DNA from: Chloromonas sp. AAM2
Lineage: Eukaryota; Chlorophyta; Chlorophyceae; Chlamydomonadales; Chlamydomonadaceae
Assembly: GCA_004335635.1 (NCBI GenBank)
Contig: QAXH01004362.1
Location: 29,238-93,237, forward strand
Direction: 5' to 3'
Length of the DNA: 64,000 bases
The notes beneath the pieces are model-generated. The model did no database searches and was not told the DNA's origin. It saw nothing but the letters and a program-made list of their open reading frames with translations. Positions within the stretch are counted from its first letter, which is position 1. Each line of letters opens with the position of its first letter. Positions 25,091 to 35,600 of this stretch are shown one piece after another. The position numbers and the translations under genes were made by a program.

Positions 25091-25174
25091 CCTGTGTATA
25101 TGAATGCCCAATTCAACAGTTCCGGAAGTTCCGGAAGTACCAGATGACTAACGTAACGGCTGGCCCTTCCGGAA
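25091..25174 (-). promoter_or_regulatory. Candidate HCP promoter: three TTCCGGAA palindromes and an AT-rich core
   Basis: The palindrome TTCCGGAA occurs at 25120-25127, 25129-25136 and 25167-25174. In the HCP direction this is about 130-185 bp before the start codon at 24990. A weak TATA-like CATATACA (complement of about 25096-25103) lies between the palindromes and the gene. Two palindromes are separated by one base, which suggests paired binding by a dimeric factor. The second is immediately followed by GTAC, the core recognised by the copper/anoxia regulator CRR1 in Chlamydomonas, but a four-base match is weak evidence. Confidence 0.4.
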
Positions 25175-25689
25175 CCATCTCGGAGGCCCCCTGACGCGCA
25201 ATAGCATTCAAAACATTACTTCGCGATCAAGAACTGATTAGCAATGCCGAACGAGGCGCATACATGAAACGTCTCGCGCCGGTGGCGTACGCACGGCTTT
25301 TGAGGTTAATCACTTTTGGAACCAAAAATTAGCACCAGTTAAGATGGCCTGTGCATCAGGCAGGCTGATCGTCATCTCATCTTTGATTCTGGGCAGGTGA
25401 TTGTGCATAGAGGTCCAGCAGCTTTCTTGACTGAAAAGCTGTGTGATACCATGCAAGCAGAATGTGCTCGCTATCCTTTGCCATTCTCTCTCTGGCCGTG
25501 AGTGTGAAAAACCACAGACACAGAGTTTGTCCGCACTTCATAGCACGACTTCAACACGGTCCTTGCATCATGCTACCATGCTCCCGATGTGTAACACAGT
25601 CCTTGCATCATGCTCGCTAGTCAACGTCAACAGACTTGCGCACAATCCAATGGTGGCTCTACGCCAGGATTTGCGAACGATGTGCCCGT

Positions 25690-25800
25690 CAGGTTACAAG
25701 GAGGGAGTGCAAACCATGTAGCACGTCCAACGCAAACATCAACTATTTGCGCAAATTGCAAAAATTTCTCCTAGTAAAGGGGAATCTGGCCGTGTCAGCA
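25690..25800 (+). repeat. Dispersed repeat family A, copy 1
   Basis: Shares GTTACAAGGAGGGAG, GCACGTCCAACGCAA, TTGCGCAAATTG and TTTCTCCTAGTAAAGGGGA with copy 2 at 26957-27068, in the same order and orientation. Part of it matches copy 3 at 30510-30555. It probably belongs to a transposable element. No target-site duplication or terminal structure was recognised. Confidence 0.75.
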
Positions 25801-25986
25801 AGGGGTGGTGAGGCTCTTGTGGCCAAGGGTGGTGAGCACCACCTCCAGAACAGGTCCCAACAACGCCTTACCAAGCTTGACAGATTGCTCTACCAATAAC
25901 ATCTTCAAGCACGGGCCGTAGCGACGTGCGCACCACGTCCGTCAAGCTCCGGGCAATGCCGGTCTTGACGGACTTGGACCAATCGC

Positions 25987-26499
25987 TTGCCATCCGCAGC
26001 GACAATAGCTACGACGGTGTCGATATACGGATTTGACAGGTCACAAGCGTTAGCAACGGTCCGTGCAGAAACGCAAGCAATGGCAGAGGAGACCAAGGAG
26101 GATCAAGAAGGTGTTGAAGGGCGATCAGCGACTGGCATTGCGCAACTGGACGTGGTGCTGCCTCCGGACGACCTGGCGGCGACCACAGCAGCCCTGGCCA
26201 CCCAGCCGCCTGACCAAGCAGCTTGTCTGAGCAACGGCTTCGTGAGCATGCTGCTGCAGCTTTTCTTGGAACATCACGAGGCTCTTGCCACAGCAGTGGG
26301 GCGCGAGGTCCAGCGTGCTGTTGACAACAGCGGTGCAGCACCTGCCTTAGCCACAATGACTGCCCTTGAGCAAGAAGTGTTAGGCCGCCAGATCAGTGCC
26401 GCGACACTTGCTACTGCTTTGCAAGCTGCAGGCATTGAGCCAAAGCTCTCCGCACAATCCATGGCTGCCAGTATGGGCGGCTGCAGCGCGTGTGGTTAG
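25987..26499 (+). CDS. Anonymous intronless ORF, 170 residues
   Basis: I do not recognise this protein. The open frame is Ala-rich (LATALQAAGIEPKLSAQ near the end) and apparently helical, with no signal peptide, membrane segment or catalytic motif. It lies between repeat copies 1 and 2. A short phrase (TTTGACAGGTCACA) occurs just inside it at about 26033 and again at about 26783. Its lack of introns and its position between repeats suggest a transposon-borne or decayed ORF rather than a host gene. Confidence 0.3.
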   Translation: MPSAATIATTVSIYGFDRSQALATVRAETQAMAEETKEDQEGVEGRSATGIAQLDVVLPPDDLAATTAALATQPPDQAACLSNGFVSMLLQLFLEHHEALATAVGREVQRAVDNSGAAPALATMTALEQEVLGRQISAATLATALQAAGIEPKLSAQSMAASMGGCSACG

Positions 26500-26956
26500 C
26501 AGCCAATCATACCTTAGCTGCTATGGCGAAGCAAAGAGTGTGGTCGGGCCAGTGTTTAGTCAAGCTGCTATGTGATGCATGTGTGCTCAGACCGACGCTG
26601 GAGCACTTCCCTGACGTCAGCGGTATGTTGTCTCAAGCAGTGGCAATGAAACAAGCGTGCCCAAAGAACGGGTTGCGCTGTCCTGCTCTGCACTGGTTGA
26701 ATACATGCTGCGGGAACCAAGAATAGACCGCCGGGCAAAGAGAAAGAACCAGGCAAGGAAGCATACTAAAAGTATGCACAGTTTGACAGGTCACAGGCAA
26801 GCGTTACGCTCACTCAGGGTCACAGGTCACAAGTTCAGACGAACGTTTAGAACTTTCATGTATGGTCTCTTGGACCATATCCGTGCATGAAGGCTCTGGT
26901 GTTCCCTCTCTTGCATGAGCCAGACGAAGCAACTGCAGTACCTGAGAACCACGGTG

Positions 26957-27068
26957 TGTTACAAGGAGGGAGCGCCACACCAGGAAGCACGCCCACGCAA
27001 GTATCAAAATTGCGCAAATAGTAAATTTCTCCTAGTCAAGGGGAGTCTAGCCGCGGCAGCAAGTGCAA
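26957..27068 (+). repeat. Dispersed repeat family A, copy 2
   Basis: Same block order as copy 1 at 25690-25800: GTTACAAGGAGGGAG, GCACGCCCACGCAA, TTGCGCAAATAG, then TTTCTCCTAGTCAAGGGGA. The two direct copies stand about 1.27 kb apart and bracket the anonymous ORF. About 40 bp upstream of this copy, a phrase around 26890-26915 (TCTGGTGTTCCCTCTC) recurs as TCTGGCGTTCCCTCTC near 30835. Confidence 0.75.
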
Positions 27069-27580
27069 TGGCAGGTTCAATGGCCGCACCCGTGTAATCA
27101 CATCTTGGCAGTGCAAAGTGTTGAAGATCCCGCTTTAACATCTGCGAGGAGCAGTACTGGCACTGCATGCTTCACTACTGGTATGCGGTATGGCTGACTA
27201 CTACGCCAGCGAACAGATTGTCTCGTCTTTGCTGTTTGTTCAGAATGTGACTGATGTTGTGCGAAAATGGGGACCATAGTGGGAAAAAATAATGAAATAC
27301 ATGAAGCAGGAGAATTAGCCATGAAGCAGCTGGACTGGGACAACTACAGGCATGTTTTCAGACTGAGATTTTGCGGAGAGTTTGCTGCGGTGGTGATGTA
27401 AATAAATACTTACAACTGTGTCGGACCTTCTCATCGTTGCCACTGCATGGCATTCGCAAGCCTTCCAATGACAATTGCAAATGTGTGCAGCGTCCGTCCG
27501 GAAAATAAAGCCCTAACCGCCAAATCCGATTGCGGCCAAGGTGTCCCATTGCGCTGGGCAGGGCAACAACAGTGCGAGGA

Positions 27581-29718
27581 ATGGAGCCTGACGATCAAAT
27601 AGAATCGCGCTTCAATGCGGCCGCTGATTGGGTAGGCGGTGCCATCAGCAGCGGCCAGGCGCCAGGGTTTAATGACGCATCGAAGCTCAAGTTCTACGGC
27701 CTGTATAAGCAGGCTACTGCCGGCAAGTGCAACGCACCCAAGCCTGCTTTTTGGAGCCGAGCTGCAAGGTTGAAATGGTGGGCAGTGTGCATGCTCGTGC
27801 ATCCACCTGTTGCCTCGCACAACTTGGCGCCCTCGGCCCATTTTCAAGAACAGTTGAGCTGGCATAAGCTGGTGTGATAGCAAAATCTGTGCTGAAGGTA
27901 CATGCAGCTGTTGTTGTGCGGGTTCTTGTCAGTGCCATGTGTGCATGTGTGTGCCATTTGCAGGGATGCGTGGAACAAGCTGGGCAACATGACCCCAGAT
28001 CGAGCTATGGAGCAGTACGTGAAACTGCTGACCAGCTTGGCTCCCAGCTGGGGCGGCATGGATGGCGATAGAGAGGGAGGCAAGGGGGAGACAGGCACGA
28101 GCGGTGGGAAAGGCGGTGGAGGGTTTGGCCCAGTCTTCAGCTCCTTTGCGATGGAAGAAGATGACGATGAGTCTGAACAGGTCGGCTGACGTACTTGAGG
28201 CGAATAGCACGTGTGTTGGTGCCAGATTGCTGTGCAGACTGGCTGCAGGCTACATTGACAGCACTTGTTTGAAATGCCGCATCACATGCATATTATCAGT
28301 GGTGCAGCCCGGACTGCAACCCTGCTAACGCAGCAATATCCTCACGCACTTGTCATGGCAGCACAGTGTTATTTGCTGCGCAGTCTGAACCTTGCTGCGG
28401 TCGTAGCCAGCTCTGCTTGTTTGAGTACGTCACTCCCAGCGGTTGCATCTGTTTCTTAACCAGTGCTACATGCATCAGGCATTGCCAGTACAGGCCCTGG
28501 CTGACGACGGTTGTGATGCATCCTCGCTGTTGCAGCAAGAAGAGACCAGCATGCATGAACTAGCCGGTCAAGGAGATGAGCAGGGCGTGCTTGACTTGTT
28601 GGATGCAGGTGGGATCGGGTGGGGTGGTATCTCGTAGATGGCGTTGGCCAAAGATATCAGACTCGATGAGTCAGGCTTTGTGGGTTGTCCAATCAAGCAT
28701 GAATAGGCAAACACAGTCTCGCGGCCTGCAGCCTGTCGTAGGATTGTAAGGGCGGATCTCCACCGGTGTGGGCAGGCTTATCACTTAGATTGTCCAACGC
28801 ATACACCAGCCAAGTGATGAAGCAGTGACGAGGGCATGCCGTATGCGGCGGCACAGGCATCTGGACCTGACCATCGCTTGATGGACTCTCAGTCGCCCTA
28901 TGGCGTGTGCAGTACTTGGTGGCCGAGCACCTGAAAGCAGGCGTAGACGCATGGCTGCGCTAATGGCACTGCATACTCATGCCCACAGGCCTCGATGTGG
29001 ACGTGCGCGATCGTCAGGGCTGCACCTCGCTTCACTTTGCTGCGGACCGCGGCCAGGCAGGCGTGGCCGCTGTGCTTTTGGCGCGGGGCGCAGACGTCAA
29101 TGCCGTGGATGAGGACGGAGCGGCGCCACTGCACTATGCAGCGCTGTGCGGGAATGAACAGGTGGGCGGTTTGCCATCCTAAGCAGCTCCAACAGCCGTT
29201 GCACGCAGCTTAGCCCGAGGTCATCCGGGTCGTCCATACCCATTGCACACAGCTGGGCGCACCACCAGCACCCAGGTCGGTCCTGGCGACTGCAGCTTCA
29301 GATGCCCCATCCAGGCTTACCTGCAGCTTGCGACTACCAATCCAACATGCATGCCGGGCTTTCACCAAACAATCTTCTGGGCTCAATTGTAGGTCGTGTG
29401 CAAGCACTTCCTGTCACCTGGCCAGTGCGCATCAGGTTGTTTGTGAATGGCATATGCTGCGGGTGTACATGGCACTTTGCAACATAGCTTGTCAATCCTT
29501 GCGTCGCTAGGACGCTGCGGGTCAGCAGCAGCATATCTATGGGTTGGCGTCACAGGCCAGGCTTCCGTGCATGAGTGGCCGCAATGCGTGTGTGCTCGCA
29601 GTTAGCCGTTTTGCTTCTGGAGGCGGGCGCGGATCCCAGGCTCCGGGACACCGGCGGGTCTACGGCACGCGACATTGCACCCGCTACCTGGCAGTGTTGG
29701 GGCAGCGCGGAGGCGTAG
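27581..29718 (+). CDS. Acyl-CoA-binding protein with ankyrin repeats (ACBD6-like)
   Basis: Soluble binder of long-chain acyl-CoA esters, with an ankyrin module for protein partners. Five exons give about 269 residues, close to the size of vertebrate ACBD6: 27581-27768, 27964-28180, 28494-28608, 28989-29161, 29602-29718. The acyl-CoA-binding domain occupies about residues 1-95, with KLKFYGLYKQATAGKC and RDAWNKLGNMTPDRAM. A Gly/acidic linker follows, then two ankyrin repeats (DRQGCTSLHFAADRGQAG; DEDGAAPLHYAALCGNEQ) and a partial third ending in the stop. Exon 3 has two in-frame acceptors (exon starting at 28479 or 28494) differing by five codons, so two isoforms are possible. The start is the first Met before the ACB domain. 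Confidence 0.92.
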
Positions 29719-29978
29719 GCCCCGCACACTGACAGTGGTATCGAGCACTGGTGTAGCACGTGACTTCGCATTGCTGCCCATGACTGTGGAGGTTTTTTCT
29801 TATCTCTGTGCCTCAGCATAACACGCTACTTGAACGCGGCTACCAAGCAATGCCCTGGCATGATTGCACTCGTGGCAACGCCAACGTTTCAGTGTTTGAT
29901 TGCCCATTAGCACGGCTACTGAGAGACGAAGCATCTCTCTGCTATACTGTACTTGATCATTCAGGTGCACTTTCCCCT

Positions 29979-29983
29979 TGTAA
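29979..29983 (+). terminator. Candidate TGTAA poly(A) signal, ACBD6-like gene
   Basis: TGTAA stands 261 nt after the stop at 29718, a plausible 3' UTR length. It is assigned by motif and position only. Confidence 0.4.
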
Positions 29984-30509
29984 TGTATCGGTTTCTGCAC
30001 AGACACAGAGGGTTTCACACACAGGCTTCCGAGTAATAATCAGGTTTTGGTCAAAGGCTGGTCAACTGTGGCAGTCCAAAGATTGGAGGATTCCAGAAAA
30101 ATTGCACAGGTCCTGTGATGATCATGTGATGAGGAAAGGCCTGGCTAAGAGGCTAGCCGCAACCGGCTAGTCAAGAGCTTCAAACTAATACCCACATTGT
30201 GAGGGTTCTGATCATTACCTGGGCGGTTATGACGGTTTGAAAAAAGTGGGTGGTCAAAAAGTCCCTCAAACCTGGGGGCCGTCCCAAACTTTGACCGGCC
30301 GTATCTGCTTGCCTGCCAACCAGATCAGAGCGCTCTCTTCGGATTCTCCACCAAAACTGAGCAAGGGACCAGCTGGCTTAATCTCAAGCAATTGCTAGGT
30401 CAACTCGACTTAGTTGACGTTTTGGTAATAAAAAGTCATAGGGTCACGGACTGCTTTTGTCTCCCCCTCCCCGCCCCCCTCCTCTGCGCAAAGTATCCTT
30501 ACCACGGGA

Positions 30510-30555
30510 TACCGTAACAAAGAGGGAGTGCACACCAGAAAGCACGTCCACGCAA
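30510..30555 (+). repeat. Dispersed repeat family A, copy 3 (truncated)
   Basis: Carries AGAGGGAGTGCACACCAG followed by AAAGCACGTCCACGCAAAT, matching the left part of copies 1 and 2. The rest of the family sequence is lost or diverged. Confidence 0.6.
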
Positions 30556-31820
30556 ATGACCTGATCTTATACCGCAAAACAAAGGATTTTGAATTAAGTC
30601 TGCGCCAATAGTACCGTTACTCTCTCTGGCCCTCTGGCTATCTGTATGAAGGTCCAAACCCGATCAGAACAATGAGCGCTCATTCGCACCCGTTTTCTAG
30701 GAACTGACACAGAAAAGATAGCAGACAAACAGATCCAATGCGTACAAGAAGACGACAATCTTTGTCTGTTACACCATGGCAAACAGTAGTTGTGCACTTG
30801 GACCGACCGTTCTCAAGTTGTCTATGCATAAGGGTCTGGCGTTCCCTCTCATGCATGCACACACCTGTTGTGCGCCATTGCCTGGCGTCGATGTATCTGC
30901 ACGCATGGCAACACCTCAACCTTGCTGTGCACAGGATTGCATCATTTTCTTGTTGAACTCATTTTTGTACTGATTTCTACACTACAGGGTCCACATTGCT
31001 GTTGTGACAATTTTTATGATCATGCGAGCCTGCTAGCGTGCCATGACGTGCCGTTGAACCACCTTGCAGATCCTGTCGGCGCCAGGCACTTCCCTCCAGA
31101 TGCTCAGTGCTAGCACACCAGGTATTGGATTACGTTTTCTGACTTTCCGAGAACATAAGCCGTGTTCTACCAGCACGGTTCTGGCAGCTTGCACACGTCA
31201 GACTACCAGCATGGCATGTCAGATTGCCTGCCAGCTTTGGCTCTTGCCCACGGAAGTTGCATCACGCACCAGTCGGCTTAGTATGGTCTTCGTGTCCCTG
31301 TTAACTGTTGTCCTATGGCTGGCAGGCCTGTCTGAGCAGGTGTGGTTGCACGAACTGACAGCTGACACCTGACTTTGTCAATCAGCCCGACAACTTTGTT
31401 GGCAAGACAAGGGTCGAAGGCAGGGTCAAGCACTCAATTGGTTACGTTACACTCGATGTTACAGTCAATGTTGACGAGGTCTGCTAGAGCAATCAGACAT
31501 GAGCATCAACGGTTGCACTACCAACACGCCTGTCCCACCCTTCATAAAAAGCAAACAAAACAAATCACTGACACTCCGTGCGGGGCACAACATGTTCAGC
31601 TTTGGTGCGTACGGTCAAAGCAGATTGCAGTGAGGAGCACACTTGACCAGCGCACGGCCTCATTTACTGCATTGGGAATGTCCTGGGCGCGCTCTGTTAC
31701 AAAATAAACAAAAGAGATCAGCCTGGTCTTGAGCCATGTACAAGGACTAGGGCACACGTGACGAGCATGCATTGCATCGCACGCAAACCATCATGCCGTA
31801 CACAACATGGCCCTTGGGCC

Positions 31821-31911
31821 GCCTGTACCAGCAGAATCCTTTGCCTTGCAACGCCTGTACCAGCACCCACGGGAAGCCTGCACCAGGGCAGAATCCTTCA
31901 CCTTGCAACGC
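31821..31911 (+). repeat. Imperfect short tandem repeat
   Basis: GCCTGTACCAGCAGAATCCT with a tail ending CCTTGCAAC at 31821-31852 recurs in similar form at 31876-31909. A partial unit (GCCTGTACCAGCACCC) lies between them. No coding role is seen. Confidence 0.7.
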
Positions 31912-32637
31912 CTTTGCTGACACCCTTTAGGCAATGGATGTAGAAAGAGGTCTGCTATGCCTGGCAGGCATCCATGCTTGCATGCCACCATCATCATGCC
32001 TTGCAATGCGCTGCAGACATACACAGTGCCACAGACAGGAGAACTCTCAGTCCAACCTACAACAGCAATCAATTCCACCAACAGCCATCACATCTGCAAA
32101 CCATCACCTAATGCCTTGCCCACCACACAGCTCAAATACAGCCCAAGTAGCCACTCTCCTGCCAGCAGTAAACCCTCAACAGGCCACAACATGCATGCAA
32201 GCCTCTTCACACCTGGTGCAATGACAACATGATCAGCAGGCTGAGCTGAGCAGCACAGAGCACCGTGACCAGCAGGCTCACGTGCACAGCCTGTGCCCCG
32301 CTCCCACCACCAAGGCTCTCCTGTGCCAATCGGTAACGCATGTCATTGAGCCAATTCACTCCCGTGTACAGCCGTCAAACTGTCCAACCAATCAGTCATC
32401 CAACAACCAGCAGCCACCCCATCTTCACTTGGAGGGTACGGGCACCGCGCAGGGCTCGACATGCCAGATTTCCTGCAGACAGACCACGCAATGCACAGCA
32501 GGATTCAGTTCACCACGCGTGCTATGATTGGCCACCCACTGAGCGCTAACAATGTTCCACGTCCTTACTTCTCTGGTGTGTTGCAGCTCTAAATTGCAGT
32601 CAGCTATGCCAATGCACCGGCTATAACAAACCACAAG

Positions 32638-35600
32638 TCACCACTTGTCTTGCGGATTAAACCAGCTTGGCAAGTGTCCCGACAAGTGTCTCGGCAAGTG
32701 TGCATGCGAGGTTAATCCACTCACATTTGCATACTCTGAGATGGTGCGGTCGGTTGAGAACTTGCCCATGCCGGCTGTGGACATGATGCTCATGCGCGTC
32801 CACTCGGCCTGGTCCTTGTAGGTCGCATCAATCTTGGTCTGAGAAACACAACAAAACACACAACATACGTGAGACAGGCACACTCTGATCAGTTTGTGAT
32901 GTTAGACCAAGCTTTTTGTGCAACATAGGTAGCTCCAAACATGCATCGCATGCAAAGGTGGGCATCAAGCTAAATTGGACAGGTCAGGCCAGGCAAGCTG
33001 ACTTGGCCACTTCTGACCTGCGCCTCGATGTAGGGCACAAAGTCGTTGGCCAGCAGATAGTAGTCTCCACCTGCAAGACACGAGCAACATTGGAGCTGAA
33101 GCTGAAGATCAACACTCAGAGCGTGACTGTTTCCTCCCCACCTGTGGTGAACCCACCAATCCATAAGGTTGATAACCAGTAGATAATGAAGTTCACTCAT
33201 CAGCCCAAGTGCAACTGGACCAAGGGTATAGTAAACAACAACTACTGAGCAAACATGACAAGAACGCACACCACAAACGTGGCATGCTGAACATCAACAC
33301 TGAACAGCTTTTGCCGAAAACGTCATTCTGAACATAGGAACATAACTTGTTCCCTGCCCACCCGTTGTGATGGCGTCCAGGATGGGTGCGAAGTAGTCCT
33401 CCCAGCCGAACGCCCCGCTGCGCAGGAGCTTGACGACAGCATCGAAGCGCGGGTCGGGCTTGAAGCCCCGCCGCTCCGCTCGCAATCGAGCCACCTCATG
33501 CGCCTGAAGGGCAATGCGACAGCCAGGACAACAACTGTCAGTGGCTTGAAGCTTACTTCGCATCAAAGGCTATCGTCCCTTGCTGCCTGAACTGCCAGTC
33601 AGACTAAAGCATAAGGCCAACGCACAAAGGTTATGGGCAAGGCGTCTGGTGCTGTTGCCACATGCAGCTAGCATGAATACACCCCATGTCACACCTTGGC
33701 TCCAAAGATGAAGATGTTCTCATTGCCGATCTCCTCAGCGATTTCCACGTTCGCCCCGTCCAGTGTGCCCACAATCAGGGAGCCGTTCATTGCGAACTTC
33801 ATGTTTGAAGTGCCGGACGCCTCGGTGCCTGGGGACGGGGATGCAGTACCGTGCATACGTCCATCATGCAAACCATGGCAACCATTGCAAACTTGGGCCG
33901 CCAAGGCGCGGTATTGACCCCTTCGGGTGCACATCGGCTGCTGTGAGTGCACACAAGCACGGCATGGTGACGTGTGCCCGAGACAGAGCAGAATCACAGC
34001 ACACTGGCAAAAACTTTCTGTCCTGTAGCACCTCTTTTTGTTGCTCCCCTGTCGCCCCACCTGCTGTTGAGATGTGCTGCGAGAGCTCTGCCGCGGGAAT
34101 CAGCACCTCGGCTGCGCTGACGTTGTAGTCTGGCACGAACACCAGCTTGAGCAGGTCACCAACTTCCTTGTCGGCGTTGATCTTGTCGCCCACAGCGCAG
34201 ATCTGAACACAAGCAAGGATCAGCAATAGTATGAAAGAACTACAATCAGAAATAGCAGAGGAGGGATAGGTAGACAAGACACATCGTTCACAGCACAGCA
34301 CACACAGGACAAGACACATCACAGGACAGCATCCTTGCTCGGATCGCCGGACGCCACACAGAGGCATCAGACTGCATAGGAGCTTTCAGATCTGCATCCA
34401 TGCAGGTGTAGTGTGTAATGCAAGGTGCATGGCCAGGACGGTCAGTGCACATGACCAGAGCTGCAAAACGTGCAGAAGCCTGTCAAACCTGTGCTGAGAC
34501 TACCTGGTAGTTTTGAACAATCCAGCTGTGACGATTAGGGACAATCAAGTGACAATTTAGGACAATCAAGCTGTGACAGTCGAGCAGAGCAAGGCCTGAC
34601 TCGATGCAATGGCAACACAGCTGGAGCGCGACAGTCAAGACGTACCAGTCATGTAAACCAACACGCACAGCAGCGCCCCCTTCTCTTTTCTCACCAGCTT
34701 GATGATGCGCTTGGCCATCTCGTAGCCGGGCGCTGCCTTGCCTCCGATGATGCACACACGGGGCACCACCTGGGACCGCTCGGCGGGGGTCATGGCCTTG
34801 ATGGCCTGGTACCGATGGATAATGCCTAGGACACTGCATTACAAAGTACACATTGCAGCCAATTGAAATCCCGTACTTTGACTACCACAATAGCCTACTT
34901 GTCATTGCGGGCTGACTCGCACACTGGCGGGAAAAGCGGCACACACTACATGCCGCAGAATGCTTGCAACTACGTGAATTCGCCAAGAAAAGTGACTCAA
35001 ACAACAACAACAACAACAACAACAACGACGTCGTCACAGGATGCCCAGGCGCATGGCTTCACTCACTTGAGCAGTTGCCTCTTGTACTCGTGGATGCGCT
35101 TGACCTGAACGTCGAACATGGCGGTGGTGCTCACCTCGACACCTGCAGGCAACAACAGGAAACATACCTGTGCAATAGCTGCCTTCCACGCAAGACGCTA
35201 TGCACTGGGCACAGGGTGCAAGCTGTTCCATAGCTTAGACACACACTTGTTGGACACAAACCGACCAAGTGCCAAGTTGCTGAATGTCAAGCAACCGCAC
35301 AGGAGTTATAGTTTCGTGGCATCCTCCACCACCCTCGTTTGCCATTCCACCCACCTGTCAAGCGCTTGATCAGCTCCGCTGCCCGGTTCTTGGCCAGCTG
35401 CTTGGCCTCCCGCCACTGGCCCTGGAAGGCGGCGTCCCCAGCGGACGCGCGCAAGCCCTGCAAGCAGGGAACCAACACGCTCTTGCGCTACAGCCATCTC
35501 CAGGTCGCCTTCTGCTTGCAGAACAACTGTTTGGCTGTACGAGCGCAAGTTCTGGATTCTGCAGGTAGGAATAACTGGTTGGTCATGAAAGTCCACTGAC

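Larger units (their letters stand above)
24991..27580. other. Intergenic: HCP promoter, purine tract and dispersed repeats
   Basis: This is the divergent interval between HCP (minus) and the ACBD6-like gene (plus). It contains an A/G-rich tract at 24998-25036 (pyrimidine-rich in the HCP 5' UTR sense), the TTCCGGAA cluster at 25120-25174, and repeat copies at about 25690-25800 and 26957-27068. One anonymous ORF lies at 25987-26499. Nothing else coding is recognised. Confidence 0.6.
29719..32637. other. Convergent intergenic interval with repeats
   Basis: Lies between the ends of the ACBD6-like gene and the phosphorylase gene. It holds a candidate TGTAA signal (29979-29983), repeat family A copy 3 (30510-30555), a phrase shared with 26890 near 30835, and a short tandem repeat (31821-31911). 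Open frames up to about 120 codons show no recognisable domains. Confidence 0.55.

Noticed and set aside
31064..31372. 102-codon ORF as a membrane protein
   Set aside because: The hydrophobic stretch near its end is short, and the rest is Thr/Ser-rich translation of repeat-type intergenic DNA. No family resemblance.
34822..34833. Acceptor CCTAG for phosphorylase exon 15
   Set aside because: It shifts the frame. The CAG just upstream gives the conserved [13 protein letters not shown].
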